Below, in pieces: positions 18,048 to 26,927 of a DNA stretch of 64,000 nt; positions within the stretch are counted from its first letter, which is position 1, and each line of letters begins with the position of its first letter. This DNA is from Streptomyces sp. HB132. GTDB lineage: Bacteria; Actinomycetota; Actinomycetes; Streptomycetales; Streptomycetaceae. The stretch lies in assembly GCF_016909575.1 (NCBI RefSeq), contig NZ_JAFBGA010000002.1, positions 496,001 through 560,000 of the forward strand. Direction: 5' to 3'. The position numbers and the translations under genes are program-made. Under the pieces are notes generated by a model, which saw only the letters and a program-made list of their open reading frames with translations, did not search any database and was not told the DNA's origin.

Positions 18048-19211
18048 TCAGCCCGCCAGCTCGCGTTCCAGGGGCGTGCGGAAGCGCGGAGTCACCCGGA
18101 CGTCGCCCGTCCACGCCGACAGCCGGGCAGCCTCTGCCTCGATGAGCAGCGAAGCCTCACGACCGACGTCGGACAGCAGACGCCAAACCGGCTCGCCATC
18201 CGGGCGCTGGGCCCAGCCACCCACGATCCCGCCGTTCCACCACACCGTGGGGCCGATGTTGCCGGCACGGTCGAAGAGCGCGGCACGATGATCGGCTGGC
18301 AGTTGGAAACCGCGATCGGCCCAGCCCATCGCGCTCGGGTCCAGGGCGGGGAGCAGGGCCGCCCAGGGCTCCGGAGAAGGTTCCGTGGTGTGATCGCCCG
18401 GGGCGGCCCAGCCGACGGCTCCGCTGTCGAGCAGGACCTCCTCGGCGCCGGCCGCGGCCAGGGCCGTACGCGTTTCACGGATACCCCAGCCGGTCCACCA
18501 CTTCAGATCGCCTTCGGTCGCCGGGCCGTAGGACCGGAGCCATCGTCCGGCCACCTCTGCCCTGGCCTCGCCGGGATCCGACGCGGGCCACGGTTCGGCC
18601 GTCGTCCAGCGGAACTGGCTGGAGGTCCATGAACCGCGGGGCCGGTCCCGGCGTATGCGGCCATCAGCGGCCAGCACCCGGATCACCCGGGAAGCCACTC
18701 CCTGCACTGTCTCCTGCTTCGTCCCGGGAAACACGGTGATCTTCGTGCGCAGGGCGGGTACGGCGGCCGAGAGCTCGCTGCCCGTGGCACGGCCCCGAGC
18801 GGCGAGAGCAGCGAGCGTCTGCCGCTCGGTATCGGCGAGCCATCGCTCGTCCAGCCCGTTGCCGTCCTCACGCAGATGTCGGAGGAGCTTCTGACGTTCC
18901 TTGGCCGCTACGGGCCGTGCGCTCGACGCGTCGACGGCAGGCGCGACGTCCGCGGACACCGTGAACAACGTGTTTCGCATGGACAGCAGCCGTACCAGTG
19001 AGACGTCCTCGTACAGCGCGTCCTCGACTGCTCCGACTCCGGGCTCGGACAGTCGGGCGCAGATGGAGAGATAGACCGTGGCGGGGTCGGTCGCATGCAG
19101 GGCGACGACGGCGTCGGCCACCGCGACCGCAGAGGCGGCCCGTACGGACGGAGCCAGGAGGTGCCGCCGTCCGAGCCTGATCCTGCGCTGCTCGTCGCTG
19201 ACGCGGTACAC
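18048..19211 (-). CDS. HTH_42 (AlkZ/YcaQ-like) winged-helix protein
   Basis: A 387-residue protein of the winged-helix DNA-binding domain family once called DUF1006, which includes the interstrand-crosslink glycosylases AlkZ and AlkX/YcaQ. The family core is visible as V-V-A-L-H-A-T-D-P-A-T-V-Y-L near the N-terminus and D-P-S-A-M-G-W and V-W-W-N-G near the C-terminus. The catalytic Q-x-Q or Q-x-D motif of proven glycosylases is replaced by H-A-T-D, so this belongs to a divergent subgroup whose chemistry is uncertain. GTG 19211 has GGGAGG upstream. It follows the GNAT gene by 43 bp on the same strand. Confidence 0.78.
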   Translation of the reverse strand: MYRVSDEQRRIRLGRRHLLAPSVRAASAVAVADAVVALHATDPATVYLSICARLSEPGVGAVEDALYEDVSLVRLLSMRNTLFTVSADVAPAVDASSARPVAAKERQKLLRHLREDGNGLDERWLADTERQTLAALAARGRATGSELSAAVPALRTKITVFPGTKQETVQGVASRVIRVLAADGRIRRDRPRGSWTSSQFRWTTAEPWPASDPGEARAEVAGRWLRSYGPATEGDLKWWTGWGIRETRTALAAAGAEEVLLDSGAVGWAAPGDHTTEPSPEPWAALLPALDPSAMGWADRGFQLPADHRAALFDRAGNIGPTVWWNGGIVGGWAQRPDGEPVWRLLSDVGREASLLIEAEAARLSAWTGDVRVTPRFRTPLERELAG

Positions 19212-19254
19212 GTAATGCCTCCCGGAGTGGCGAGTTGGCCGGAACCCGCGTGGT

Positions 19255-19707
19255 TCACAGAGCGAGTTTGAACCCCACGTGGCTCGAGGTGAAGCCGAGC
19301 CGTTCATAGAAACGGTGGGCGTCGGTACGGGTGGCGTCCGACGTCAGCTGCGCCAACTGGCAGTCCTGACGCCTGGACTCGTCGACCGCCCACTGGATCA
19401 GCTGGGTGCCGAGGCCGCTACCGCGCTCGTCGGCGTGGACGCGGACACCCTCGATGACGGAACGGGTCGCACCACGTCGGGAGAGTCCGGGAACGATCGT
19501 GAGCTGGAGGGTCCCCACGACACGGCCCTCGCGCACGGCTACGACCAGATGCTGGTTGGGGTCGTCGGCAAGTCGCCGGAACGCGGCCTGATAGGGGCCG
19601 AGGTCGTCCGGGGACTCGCGCTCGGCACCCAGAGGATCATCGGCGAGCATGGCCACGAGTGCGGGGATGTCGGCGAGTGTTGCGGGACGTATGTCGAGAT
19701 CGCTCAT
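19255..19707 (-). CDS. GNAT-family N-acetyltransferase
   Basis: A 150-residue acetyl-CoA-dependent transferase. The acetyl-CoA loop appears as E-R-G-S-G-L-G-T-Q-L, after the V-V-G-T-L-Q-L strand, and the C-terminal R-F-Y-E-R-L-G-F motif is typical. Substrate not predictable. It sits 28 bp downstream of marR on the same strand, so marR-GNAT-HTH_42 may be one transcript. Confidence 0.9.
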   Translation of the reverse strand: MSDLDIRPATLADIPALVAMLADDPLGAERESPDDLGPYQAAFRRLADDPNQHLVVAVREGRVVGTLQLTIVPGLSRRGATRSVIEGVRVHADERGSGLGTQLIQWAVDESRRQDCQLAQLTSDATRTDAHRFYERLGFTSSHVGFKLAL

Positions 19708-19735
19708 GATCGGCAGACTACGCAGAACCGCTGTC

Positions 19736-20194
19736 TCAGGCAGGGACCTTGAGCGCCTCGACCGTGCGGACCAGTGGGGTGAGCTCCGGGTTCTCCGCAG
19801 CTTCGTCGAGAGCGGCCCGGAGTGCGGTGTCGTTCGTCGGCCTTGCCTCGTTCAGTAGCGCGAGGCCTGCCTCGGTGACGTCCGTGTAGATGCCTCGTCG
19901 GTCCGTGTCGCACAGATACCGGGTCAGCAGTCCACGGTCCTCGAGCCGGGTGACCAGCCTGGTGGTGGCGCTCTGGCTGAGGACCACGGCATCCGCCACC
20001 TGCTTCATCTGCAGGTGGCCGCCCGTGCCGCTGTGCTGGCGGCTCAGGACGTCGAGCAGGGAGAACTCGCGCGCGCTCAGGCTGTGCCGGGACTGCAGGG
20101 CCCGCTCGATACGGGCTTCGATCTTGCCGTGGAGCAAGGAGAGGGCGCACCAGCTCTGCGCGAGGGCCGTCAGTGCGGGATCTGCCGCTGTCAT
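19736..20194 (-). CDS. MarR-family transcriptional regulator
   Basis: A 152-residue dimeric winged-helix repressor; the recognition helix and wing are V-V-L-S-Q-S-A-T-T-R-L-V-T-R-L-E-D-R-G and T-D-R-R-G. The ATG at 20194 follows GGAGGAG. It is divergent from an MFS exporter gene across 141 bp containing several small inverted repeats, the standard layout of a MarR repressor controlling an efflux pump and itself. Confidence 0.93.
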   Translation of the reverse strand: MTAADPALTALAQSWCALSLLHGKIEARIERALQSRHSLSAREFSLLDVLSRQHSGTGGHLQMKQVADAVVLSQSATTRLVTRLEDRGLLTRYLCDTDRRGIYTDVTEAGLALLNEARPTNDTALRAALDEAAENPELTPLVRTVEALKVPA

Positions 20195-20243
20195 GGGTCT
20201 CTCCTCCGTGCGGGAGCTGCTGCTTGCCTCCAGGATAGGGCAC

Positions 20244-20290
20244 GACTGCAATAGTCGGCGCTTGCAAATAGGCGGCGTCTGCAATTATTG
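20244..20290. promoter_or_regulatory. Candidate MarR operators between marR and the MFS gene
   Basis: Within the divergent promoter region there are two small dyads: GACTGCAATAGTC (20244-20256) and CAATTATTG (20282-20290). A TTGCA...TGCAA pair lies between them. The repeated TGCAA element is the common core. Assignment is by position and symmetry only. Confidence 0.45.
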
Positions 20291-20335
20291 TGGACGCTTG
20301 TAAGGCGCACACGCAATCGTCAGGAAGTGACACTC

Positions 20336-21580
20336 ATGCCGCTCGCGCTCCTCGCCCTCGCCATAGGGGCATTCGGTATCGGCACCACCGAGTTCGTGAT
20401 CATGGGATTGCTCCCCGATGTCGCGGCGGACTTCCAGGTCACGATCCCCGCCGCTGGGTTCCTGGTCACGGGATATGCCCTGGGTGTGGTTTTCGGTGCC
20501 CCGCTGATGACCGTCCTGGGCACCCGGGTGACCAGAAAACGCATGCTGATGTTCTTGATGGGGCTGTTCATCGTGGGGAACGTGATCTCTGCCCTCGCCC
20601 CCGTCTTCGGTGTGATGCTTGCCGGACGGGTGATCGCCTCACTCGCCCATGGAGCCTTCTTCGGCATCGGATCGGTCGTGGCTGCGGATCTGGTCGCTCC
20701 GGAGAAGAAGGCGGGTGCCATCGCCATGATGTTCACGGGGCTCACCGTTGCCAACGTCGTGGGGGTCCCACTGGGGACCTCGATCGGCCAGAACTTCGGC
20801 TGGCGCGTCACATTCCTCCTCGTCGCCGGGCTCGGTGTCCTGGGGCTTCTCGGTGTGGCCAAGCTCGTTCCGGAGCAGCCGAAACCTGAAGGCGTCAGGA
20901 TCCGCCACGAACTGGCGGCGTTCCGCAACGTTCAGGTGCTGCTCGCCATGGCTATGACGGTTCTGGGGTTCGGTGGAGTCTTTGCGGCGATCACCTACAT
21001 CACCCCGATGATGACCGAGACCGCCGGTTTCGCGACGTCATCGGTCACCTGGCTGCTCGTTCTCTTCGGGCTCGGCATGGTCGGCGGGAACCTGCTCGGC
21101 GGCAAGTTCGCCGATCGCCGTCTGATGCCGATGCTGTATGTCTCACTCGGCGCGCTCGCCGCGGTCCTGGCCCTCTTCACGCTGACCGCGCACCACAAGA
21201 TCGCTGCCGCGGTGACCATCGTGCTCATCGGGGCCCTCGGCTTCGCCACCGTCCCGCCGCTTCAGAAGAGAGTCCTCGACCAGGCTGCCGGTGCGCCCAC
21301 CCTGGCCTCGGCGGTCAACATCGGGGCCTTCAATCTCGGGAATGCGCTCTCGGCGTGGCTCGGCGGCATGGTCATCGCGGCCGGGTTCGGGTACACCGCA
21401 CCCAACTGGGTCGGCGCCGCGCTCGCAGCCTCGGCATTGCTCCTGGCGGTGCTTTCCGGTGCGATCGAGCGCCGGACCGTCAACGATGGACGGCCGGGTG
21501 TCCCGGGCTCTCCCGACCCCGCCGCGAGTGGCAACCTCCAAGGCGCGGTCCACCCGGCCTCGGTGTCGGTACCGCGGTGA
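20336..21580 (+). CDS. MFS (DHA1) drug/metabolite exporter, Cmx-like
   Basis: A 414-residue 12-helix proton antiporter. It begins with the segment A-I-G-A-F-G-I-G-T-T-E-F-V-I-M-G-L-L-P characteristic of the AraJ/NepI/chloramphenicol-exporter group, and has the V-T-G-Y-A-L-G-V loop and motif C-like G-V-P-L-G-T. The C-terminal 35 residues are a polar tail. ATG 20336 lies 8 nt after AGGAAG. Probably repressed by the divergent MarR protein. The substrate is unknown. Confidence 0.9.
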   Translation: MPLALLALAIGAFGIGTTEFVIMGLLPDVAADFQVTIPAAGFLVTGYALGVVFGAPLMTVLGTRVTRKRMLMFLMGLFIVGNVISALAPVFGVMLAGRVIASLAHGAFFGIGSVVAADLVAPEKKAGAIAMMFTGLTVANVVGVPLGTSIGQNFGWRVTFLLVAGLGVLGLLGVAKLVPEQPKPEGVRIRHELAAFRNVQVLLAMAMTVLGFGGVFAAITYITPMMTETAGFATSSVTWLLVLFGLGMVGGNLLGGKFADRRLMPMLYVSLGALAAVLALFTLTAHHKIAAAVTIVLIGALGFATVPPLQKRVLDQAAGAPTLASAVNIGAFNLGNALSAWLGGMVIAAGFGYTAPNWVGAALAASALLLAVLSGAIERRTVNDGRPGVPGSPDPAASGNLQGAVHPASVSVPR

Positions 21581-21669
21581 TGAAGCCGCACAAGGCCGTG
21601 GCCATCAAGAGTGCGGCAGCCGGAGCCCCGTCGGTCGCACCTCGGATCAGCCGACAGAGCGGTCGAGTG

Positions 21670-21683
21670 GTTTCACGTGAAAC
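21670..21683. other. parS site 3
   Basis: Perfect GTTTCACGTGAAAC in the convergent gap between the MFS and NUDIX genes. Confidence 0.95.
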
Positions 21684-21725
21684 ACGGCGGCCCGCGCCGC
21701 GCCGAGCGGGCTGTGATCCGGGGCG

Positions 21726-22205
21726 TCAGCCCAGATCGGGGGCGTGCATCGCCCGGATCCCCTCGATGTTGGCGTCCAGGTAGTGCCGCAGCGAAAGCGG
21801 CACGAGATGCACCGCCGCGATTCCCATACGGCTGAAGGGGACGCGAACGATCTCGTACTCCCCACAGGGTTCATCGATCTCCGGCCCGTGACGGCGTGAG
21901 AGGTCCATCGAAGCCAGTCGGCAGACGAAGAAGTGCTGCACCTTCACGCCTTTGACTCCGCCGCCGGCGATGTGCTCGACGGTATCGACGAAGCAGGGCA
22001 CGACATCGAGGACCTTGGCGCCGAGCTCCTCGTCGACCTCGCGGTGCAGTGCCTCGACGACGGTGGCGTCCTCCGGCTCGACCCCACCGCCCGGTGTCAG
22101 CCAGTACGGGTCAACACCTGGCTTGGTGCGCTTGATCAGGATGAGGTCATCGCCGTCGAGCAGGACGGCGCGGGCTGTGCGCTTGACCACGGGACGTTCG
22201 GTCAT
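21726..22205 (-). CDS. NUDIX hydrolase
   Basis: A 159-residue pyrophosphohydrolase with a Nudix box G-G-G-V-E-P-E-D followed by the catalytic core R-E-V-D-E-E-L-G that binds Mg2+. The first acidic position of the box is slightly shifted compared with the consensus. The substrate (nucleoside diphosphate derivative) cannot be told. It is encoded 52 bp downstream of lysR on the same strand. Confidence 0.9.
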   Translation of the reverse strand: MTERPVVKRTARAVLLDGDDLILIKRTKPGVDPYWLTPGGGVEPEDATVVEALHREVDEELGAKVLDVVPCFVDTVEHIAGGGVKGVKVQHFFVCRLASMDLSRRHGPEIDEPCGEYEIVRVPFSRMGIAAVHLVPLSLRHYLDANIEGIRAMHAPDLG

Positions 22206-22257
22206 GGCAAGAGAGTGGCCCAGGAAAGCGGGTCTGAAACTCCTGTCGGCCGACCGG

Positions 22258-23154
22258 TCACCAGTCCACAGCAGCACGCACCAGCCATTCGTGCGCCCGC
22301 GCAATGTGCGGCAGGCCGAGTGTGCCGGCCCTGGCATTGAGGAAGTACGTGCGCAGGGGCGGTATCGGAGGGTCCAGCAGCGCTACGACTTCTCCTCGCT
22401 CCAGCGCGTTCTCACAGAGGTAACGGGGCAGCACGGCGAGGCCGGCGCCCGCTGCCGTGCTCTCCAGAACCGCTCGTAGATCCGGTGCGATCACGGCGGC
22501 GGAGGCGGCGGGACGGCTGTCGAAGACCGTGGCCCAGTAGCGGCTGACCAGAGGCAGGCTCTCGTGGACCTCGACCACCGGCAACTGTTCCAGCAGTACG
22601 GAGCCCTTGTGCCGCAGAGTCCCCGGCCCCAGTCGTCCTGCCCAGCGTGGCGCCGCGACCAGTACGTGCTCTTCGTCGCAGAGGGTGGTCGACGTCAGCG
22701 GTCCACCGCGCGGACGGGTGGTGGTGATGGCCAGATCATGATGTCCGGCCGCCAGTCCTGCCAGGGTGTCCTCGGCGTTCACGGCGAAGGTGCTGCGCAG
22801 GGCGAGCCCTTGGGAGACCAGCGGAGTGAGAGCCGGAAGCGCTCGTAGGGAGGTGAACTCGGGGGGCCCCGCCAGGTGCAGTGTCCTCGCCCCCGAGACG
22901 TCGTCGATCCCTGCCTCGACGATGTCGACCAGCGCGTCCAGGTGAGGGGCGGCACGGTGGGCGAGGTCGTCGCCGGCAGTGGTCGGGGTCACCCCCCGGG
23001 CCCTGCGCAGAAACAGCGGCCGGCCCAGTTGCCGTTCCAGGGCGCGTATCTGTGAGGTGACGGCGGGCTGGGACAGTCCGAGCAGCGCGGCGGCACGGGT
23101 GAACGAACCGGCCCGGTGCACCGTGACGAACGTGCGCAGCAGGGCCAGGTCCAT
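22258..23154 (-). CDS. LysR-family transcriptional regulator
   Basis: A 298-residue regulator: winged helix at residues 1-60 (F-T-R-A-A-A-L-L-G-L-S-Q-P-A-V-T-S-Q-I), linker helix, then a periplasmic-binding-protein-like effector domain to the end. Not divergent from an obvious target; the PLP enzyme gene upstream and the NUDIX gene downstream lie on the same strand. Effector unknown. Confidence 0.93.
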   Translation of the reverse strand: MDLALLRTFVTVHRAGSFTRAAALLGLSQPAVTSQIRALERQLGRPLFLRRARGVTPTTAGDDLAHRAAPHLDALVDIVEAGIDDVSGARTLHLAGPPEFTSLRALPALTPLVSQGLALRSTFAVNAEDTLAGLAAGHHDLAITTTRPRGGPLTSTTLCDEEHVLVAAPRWAGRLGPGTLRHKGSVLLEQLPVVEVHESLPLVSRYWATVFDSRPAASAAVIAPDLRAVLESTAAGAGLAVLPRYLCENALERGEVVALLDPPIPPLRTYFLNARAGTLGLPHIARAHEWLVRAAVDW

Positions 23155-23313
23155 GGTCCGCCCCCTTCACCTCGCGGACGCCGCGCCGTCCCGCACCGCC
23201 CCTCACGACTGCTCCAACCATAAATATGTCGATAGGCCGCTGTCGCTACTGTGATTGGACACTGACGCACAGTCAATTAGCCTTGCTCAGGCGGTTCTCA
23301 GTGCAGGAACCGG

Positions 23314-23350
23314 GGTGGTCCGAGCCATGAGGGGGGAGGCTCGGACCGCC
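23314..23350 (-). terminator. Stem-loop downstream of the cystathionine-lyase gene
   Basis: A 13-bp stem (23314-23326 with 23338-23350, one G-T pair) and 11-nt loop lying 80 bp beyond the PLP-enzyme stop codon. Confidence 0.6.
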
Positions 23351-23359
23351 CGCCCGCCC

Positions 23360-23412
23360 GGTCAGGACCGTCCCGGTGGACGGGGGGCGCTCGTCCCGGA
23401 CCGGTCCTGACC
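23360..23412 (-). terminator. Second inverted repeat just after the cystathionine-lyase gene
   Basis: 11-bp arms GGTCAGGACCG (23360-23370) and CGGTCCTGACC (23402-23412) separated by 31 bp. Together with the next stem-loop it would form a tandem terminator before lysR. Confidence 0.45.
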
Positions 23413-23429
23413 GGACTGCGAGGGGCCGT

Positions 23430-24554
23430 TCAGCGCACGGACTCGTCCAGCGCGCGCTGCACGTCTGCCAGCAGGTCCTCGGGGTCCTCTGCGCCGACCG
23501 AGAACCGCACGAAGCCCTCCGGCACCGCGTCTCCACCCCAGCGCGCCCTGCGCTCAGCCGTGGAGCGCACGCCGCCGAAGCTCGTCGCGTCGTCGACCAG
23601 CCGCAGTGCGGCCAGGAAGCGTTCCGCGGTGTCCTCGTCCGCCAGCACGAACGAGACCACGGACCCGAAGCGCCGCATCTGCCGGACGGCGGTCGCGTAC
23701 GAAGGGTCGCCGGGGAGCCCCGGATACCGGAGACCCGCCACGTCCGCCCGCTCGGCCAGGGCTTCCGCGAGAGCCAGCGCGGTCGTGCACTGGCGGTCGA
23801 CGCGCAGTTGCAGCGTGGCCAGCGACCGGTGCGCGAGCCAGGCTTCCATGGGGCCGGGGATGGCGCCGACCACCTTGCGCCAACGGCGTACTCCGGCTGT
23901 GAGCTGCGGGTCACGGCAGCTCACATGGCCGAGAAGGATGTCCCCGTGCCCGGTCATGCCCTTCGTGTCGCTGGCCACCGAGAAGTCCGCCCCGAGCTCG
24001 AGTGGGCGCTGGCCGAGGGGCGTCGCCAGGGTGTTGTCGACGGCGACCAGTACGCCCGCGGCATGAGCGGCCTCGACCAGCCTGCGCACGTCGCAGACGT
24101 CGAGTCCGGGGTTGGAGGGCGTCTCGATCCACAGCAGCTTCGCCCCGTCGAGAAGGGCCAACTGTGCATCGCCGCCGGTCGGTGCGGTCCGCACTTCGAC
24201 GCCGTACGCCTCCAGCTGCTCACGTACCAGGGGAAGTGCCTGATAGCCGTCGTCCGGCAGTACCACGACGTCGCCCGTACGCGCCTGGGACAGCAGCACG
24301 GCCGAGACGGCCGCCATTCCGGAGGCGAAGACCGTGGTGCCGACCCCCTCCCCCGGCGCCTCCAGTTCGCCGATGGCTCGCTCCAGGTGGGTCCAGGTCG
24401 GATTCGTCTCCCGGCCGTAGGTGTAGGGGCCGACCGGCTCGCCGGACAGATGGAAGTGCGCGGCGAAGACCGGGCCGGGAAGCGTGGGCTCGTACTGCTC
24501 GGGCTCGGGCAGCCCGGCTCGCACCGCTCGTGTCCCGTCGCCTGTGGTGCTCAT
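23430..24554 (-). CDS. Cys/Met-metabolism PLP enzyme (cystathionine gamma-lyase type)
   Basis: A 374-residue fold-type I PLP enzyme. The PLP lysine is Lys198 in S-D-T-K-G-M-T-G-H, and the A-S-G-M-A-A-V-S substrate-phosphate loop and E-T-P-S-N-P-G motif of the Cys/Met family are present. It would cleave cystathionine or a related thioether to a thiol-bearing product. Gamma-lyase versus gamma-synthase or methionine gamma-lyase cannot be settled by eye. ATG 24554 has GAGG 8 nt upstream; a GTG two codons earlier is possible. Confidence 0.88.
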   Translation of the reverse strand: MSTTGDGTRAVRAGLPEPEQYEPTLPGPVFAAHFHLSGEPVGPYTYGRETNPTWTHLERAIGELEAPGEGVGTTVFASGMAAVSAVLLSQARTGDVVVLPDDGYQALPLVREQLEAYGVEVRTAPTGGDAQLALLDGAKLLWIETPSNPGLDVCDVRRLVEAAHAAGVLVAVDNTLATPLGQRPLELGADFSVASDTKGMTGHGDILLGHVSCRDPQLTAGVRRWRKVVGAIPGPMEAWLAHRSLATLQLRVDRQCTTALALAEALAERADVAGLRYPGLPGDPSYATAVRQMRRFGSVVSFVLADEDTAERFLAALRLVDDATSFGGVRSTAERRARWGGDAVPEGFVRFSVGAEDPEDLLADVQRALDESVR

Positions 24555-24619
24555 TCTCACTACCTCATCTCTCCCCGGCGTTCACCGGTCCGCTGTGCAC
24601 TGTGTCATCGGTGGACGGT

Positions 24620-24997
24620 TCAGTCCTCGTCGGGGAGCACGACGTTCAGGGCCCAGGAGACGACCGAGATGATCAGGCCGCCCAGGACCGCGGTCCAGAA
24701 GCCGTCGACATGGAAGTTCAGATCGACGACACCGGCCAGCCAGGAGGTGAGCATCAGCATCAGCGCGTTGACCACGAGCGTTATCAGCCCGAGCGTCAGG
24801 ATGAACAGGGGCAGGGTGAGCAGCTTCACGACGGGCTTGACGACGATGTTCACCAGGCCGAACAGCAGCGCCACCACGATCAGGGTGAGCACCTTGCGCC
24901 CGGTGTTGTCACCGGTCAGCGTGATGTCCTGGAGCAACCAGATGGCTACGGCAAGCGCACCGGCGTTGGCGAGCGTCTTGACTACGAAATTCTTCAT
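24620..24997 (-). CDS. YvlD/phage-holin-family (PF04020) membrane protein
   Basis: A 125-residue protein with four hydrophobic helices. It has the G-L-V-N-I-V-V-K-P-V-V-K-L-L-T-L-P loop diagnostic of the mycobacterial/streptomycete phage-holin family IV (YvlD). The function in bacteria is unknown. Located 65 bp upstream of the PLP-enzyme gene on the same strand, and divergent from the cupin gene. Confidence 0.85.
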   Translation of the reverse strand: MKNFVVKTLANAGALAVAIWLLQDITLTGDNTGRKVLTLIVVALLFGLVNIVVKPVVKLLTLPLFILTLGLITLVVNALMLMLTSWLAGVVDLNFHVDGFWTAVLGGLIISVVSWALNVVLPDED

Positions 24998-25075
24998 GTG
25001 TCTGATCGTGGCAGACATGATCGGTGGCGGACACCGCCGGGACGGACGAGCACGGGCGCGAGGGGCGGACTGACG

Positions 25076-25393
25076 ATGAAGGCATTCAGACTGGACGAGC
25101 TGGAGGCGGAACGCGCCGCCAATGACGGCGCCTATCTGCAGTTCATCCGGGAACGCACGATGTCCGTGGGCCTGTACGCCCTGGACGCCGGTGCACTGGA
25201 TCCCCAGCAGCCGCACAAGCAGGACGAGGTGTACCTGGTCGTCAGCGGCCGGGCCTCGATCACGGTCGGTATGGAGACCACGCAGGTGGGCCGGGGGAGC
25301 GTCGTGTTCGTACCGGCGGGGACCGCCCACAAGTTCCACCACGTCACGGAGGACCTGCGGGTCATGGTGATCTTCTCCCCGCCGGAGGGCTGA
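25076..25393 (+). CDS. Small cupin-domain protein
   Basis: A 105-residue single cupin barrel. Motif 1 is P-H-K-Q-D-E-V-Y-L-V-V-S-G and motif 2 is V-P-A-G-T-A-H-K-F-H, giving a His/Glu/His metal site. Could be an enzyme or a ligand-binding protein; substrate unknown. A weak purine-rich stretch (GAGGGGCGG) lies before the ATG. Confidence 0.88.
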   Translation: MKAFRLDELEAERAANDGAYLQFIRERTMSVGLYALDAGALDPQQPHKQDEVYLVVSGRASITVGMETTQVGRGSVVFVPAGTAHKFHHVTEDLRVMVIFSPPEG

Positions 25394-25552
25394 GAAGGGC
25401 GTTCCCGACGTCCAGTCCGGTGCCCGAGCCCGCCCGGGGGCTCGCTGTTCCCTAGGGGATCGCTCAGGGGACTTCAAGGGCTCCCGGCCTCCGCGGGCCG
25501 CCTCCGCGCATCTAGCATCGGAGCAGGTACTCACAGAGACGAGGTAATGGCG

Positions 25553-25768
25553 ATGGCTGTGCGGGAGATTTTCGCGGGGATGCCCTGGTGGGTGAAGTGG
25601 GTCGCGGTGCCTCTCATCGCGATCGTCCTGTTCGGCGGCCTGATCGCCAGCGTGGTCGGCTTCGTCATCGGCCTGCTGTTCAAGGTGCTCGTATTCGTCG
25701 TCCTCGTGGGTGGTCTGATCTTCGTGGTGCGGAAGTTCATGTCCTCGTCCGAGCGCGGCGACCGTTGA
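25553..25768 (+). CDS. DUF5326-like small membrane protein
   Basis: A 71-residue protein consisting mainly of two adjacent hydrophobic helices, with W-W-V-K-W-V at the first entry and a short R-K-F-M-S-S-S-E-R tail. Of two ATG codons 6 bp apart, the second (25553) is preferred because GAGG lies 8 nt before it. Conserved in Streptomyces in this position; function unknown. Confidence 0.75.
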   Translation: MAVREIFAGMPWWVKWVAVPLIAIVLFGGLIASVVGFVIGLLFKVLVFVVLVGGLIFVVRKFMSSSERGDR

Positions 25769-26058
25769 CGTCGGTGAGCTGACTCCCGATCGCGTGGCGA
25801 TGCGCCGGGTCCGCGTGACGGGTCCCGGCTTCGGCGATTAGCCCAGCTGAGCTAAGTCCACGACGAAACCTCACTCGTGACTCTACGTACGGATACAGTG
25901 GCGTACCGCTGCCGCCAGCTGGGAAATGACGGTCCGTCACCATCCTGCCCAGTGGTTTGTGCGACCGTCCGGTCTCCGGACCCCAGGCTCGCGGCGGGCC
26001 CGTGGGGGCGGCCCCCGCGGGAGGGCTGAGAGCCCGTCACCATGCCTGGGGGTGACCT
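25769..26058 (+). promoter_or_regulatory. ssgR upstream region with an 18-bp dyad
   Basis: A 290-bp gap without a gene. It contains a near-perfect dyad TTAGCCCAGCTGAGCTAA at 25838-25855 (one mismatch), either a short terminator of the previous gene or a regulator site. An A/T-richer segment near 25860-25900 likely holds the ssgR promoter. Confidence 0.4.
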
Positions 26059-26826
26059 GTGACCACGGCATCGAGCACCACTGTCCCGACGTTGATCGGT
26101 TCGGTTCAGCGGGCGTTGAGACTTATGGAGGCTGTGGGCACCCATCGTGACGGCGCGCCGGCCAAGCAACTCGCCCGGGAGGCCGGGTTGCCCCTCCCCA
26201 CCGCCTACCACCTGCTGCGCACCCTGACCCATGAGGGGTATCTGCGCAGGGAGAACGGCGTCTTCCTGTTCGGAGCCGCGGCCGAGCGGCTCGGTGGCGG
26301 CCCCGCGACTCCGCGTCCCGGTGTCATCGTCGACTCGCTCGCGCACTGGGCGGACGTCATCGGCGCCCCGGTCTACTGCGCCCTGTACAAGGATGGCGAG
26401 ATCGAGATGGTCGCCGTCGCCGAGATCCCCGCCGTTCCCGCGGTGCGCGAGTGGGCCTCGTTCCGCGAGACGGGCCATGCCCACGCCCTCGGGCAGTGTC
26501 TTCTCGGGCAGCTGGACGAGCGTGCGCGCGAGGATCATCTGGACCGGCACCCCGTCCGGCCGCTGACGCGATACTCCGTAAGGGATCGTCAGGCGCTCCT
26601 GGACCGCCTGAGATCGATGAAACGTACGGAACCTGTCATCGAACGGCAGGAGTACGCAATGGGAACTGTCTGTGCGGCCATTCCGATCACGGTCGGCTCA
26701 GCCGTTGCGGCCATGGCTGTTTCTCTCCCTCTGCACCAAGAAGAACGGTTGCTCCCCGCAGTCGAACAACTACGCTGCGAAGTGACCACCCTCTTGCGCT
26801 CGTTCGTGTTCTCTATCAGTATCTGA
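26059..26826 (+). CDS. ssgR: SsgR, IclR-family activator of ssgA
   Basis: A 255-residue IclR-type regulator. The N-terminal winged helix covers about residues 12-72 (A-K-Q-L-A-R-E-A-G-L-P-L-P-T-A-Y-H-L-L) and the IclR effector domain extends to the C-terminus. In S. coelicolor SsgR directly activates the adjacent ssgA, which is needed for septation and sporulation. The same arrangement here, 101 bp before ssgA, identifies it. GTG start; no strong ribosome site is visible, so the start could lie slightly elsewhere. Confidence 0.95.
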   Translation: MTTASSTTVPTLIGSVQRALRLMEAVGTHRDGAPAKQLAREAGLPLPTAYHLLRTLTHEGYLRRENGVFLFGAAAERLGGGPATPRPGVIVDSLAHWADVIGAPVYCALYKDGEIEMVAVAEIPAVPAVREWASFRETGHAHALGQCLLGQLDERAREDHLDRHPVRPLTRYSVRDRQALLDRLRSMKRTEPVIERQEYAMGTVCAAIPITVGSAVAAMAVSLPLHQEERLLPAVEQLRCEVTTLLRSFVFSISI

Positions 26827-26927
26827 AAAATCACTCCTTGTGATCTGCTATCGCGTGCACCACGATGGCGTCAATAGGGCCATGGGGGATCATTCCTGGC
26901 CAGTTTCATCTACTGCGGGGTTGAACG

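Noticed and set aside
25838..25855. Reverse-strand TTAGCTCAGCTGGGCTAA resembling a tRNA D arm
   Set aside because: Only the D-arm-like part is present; no T loop or acceptor stem follows. Better described as an 18-bp dyad.
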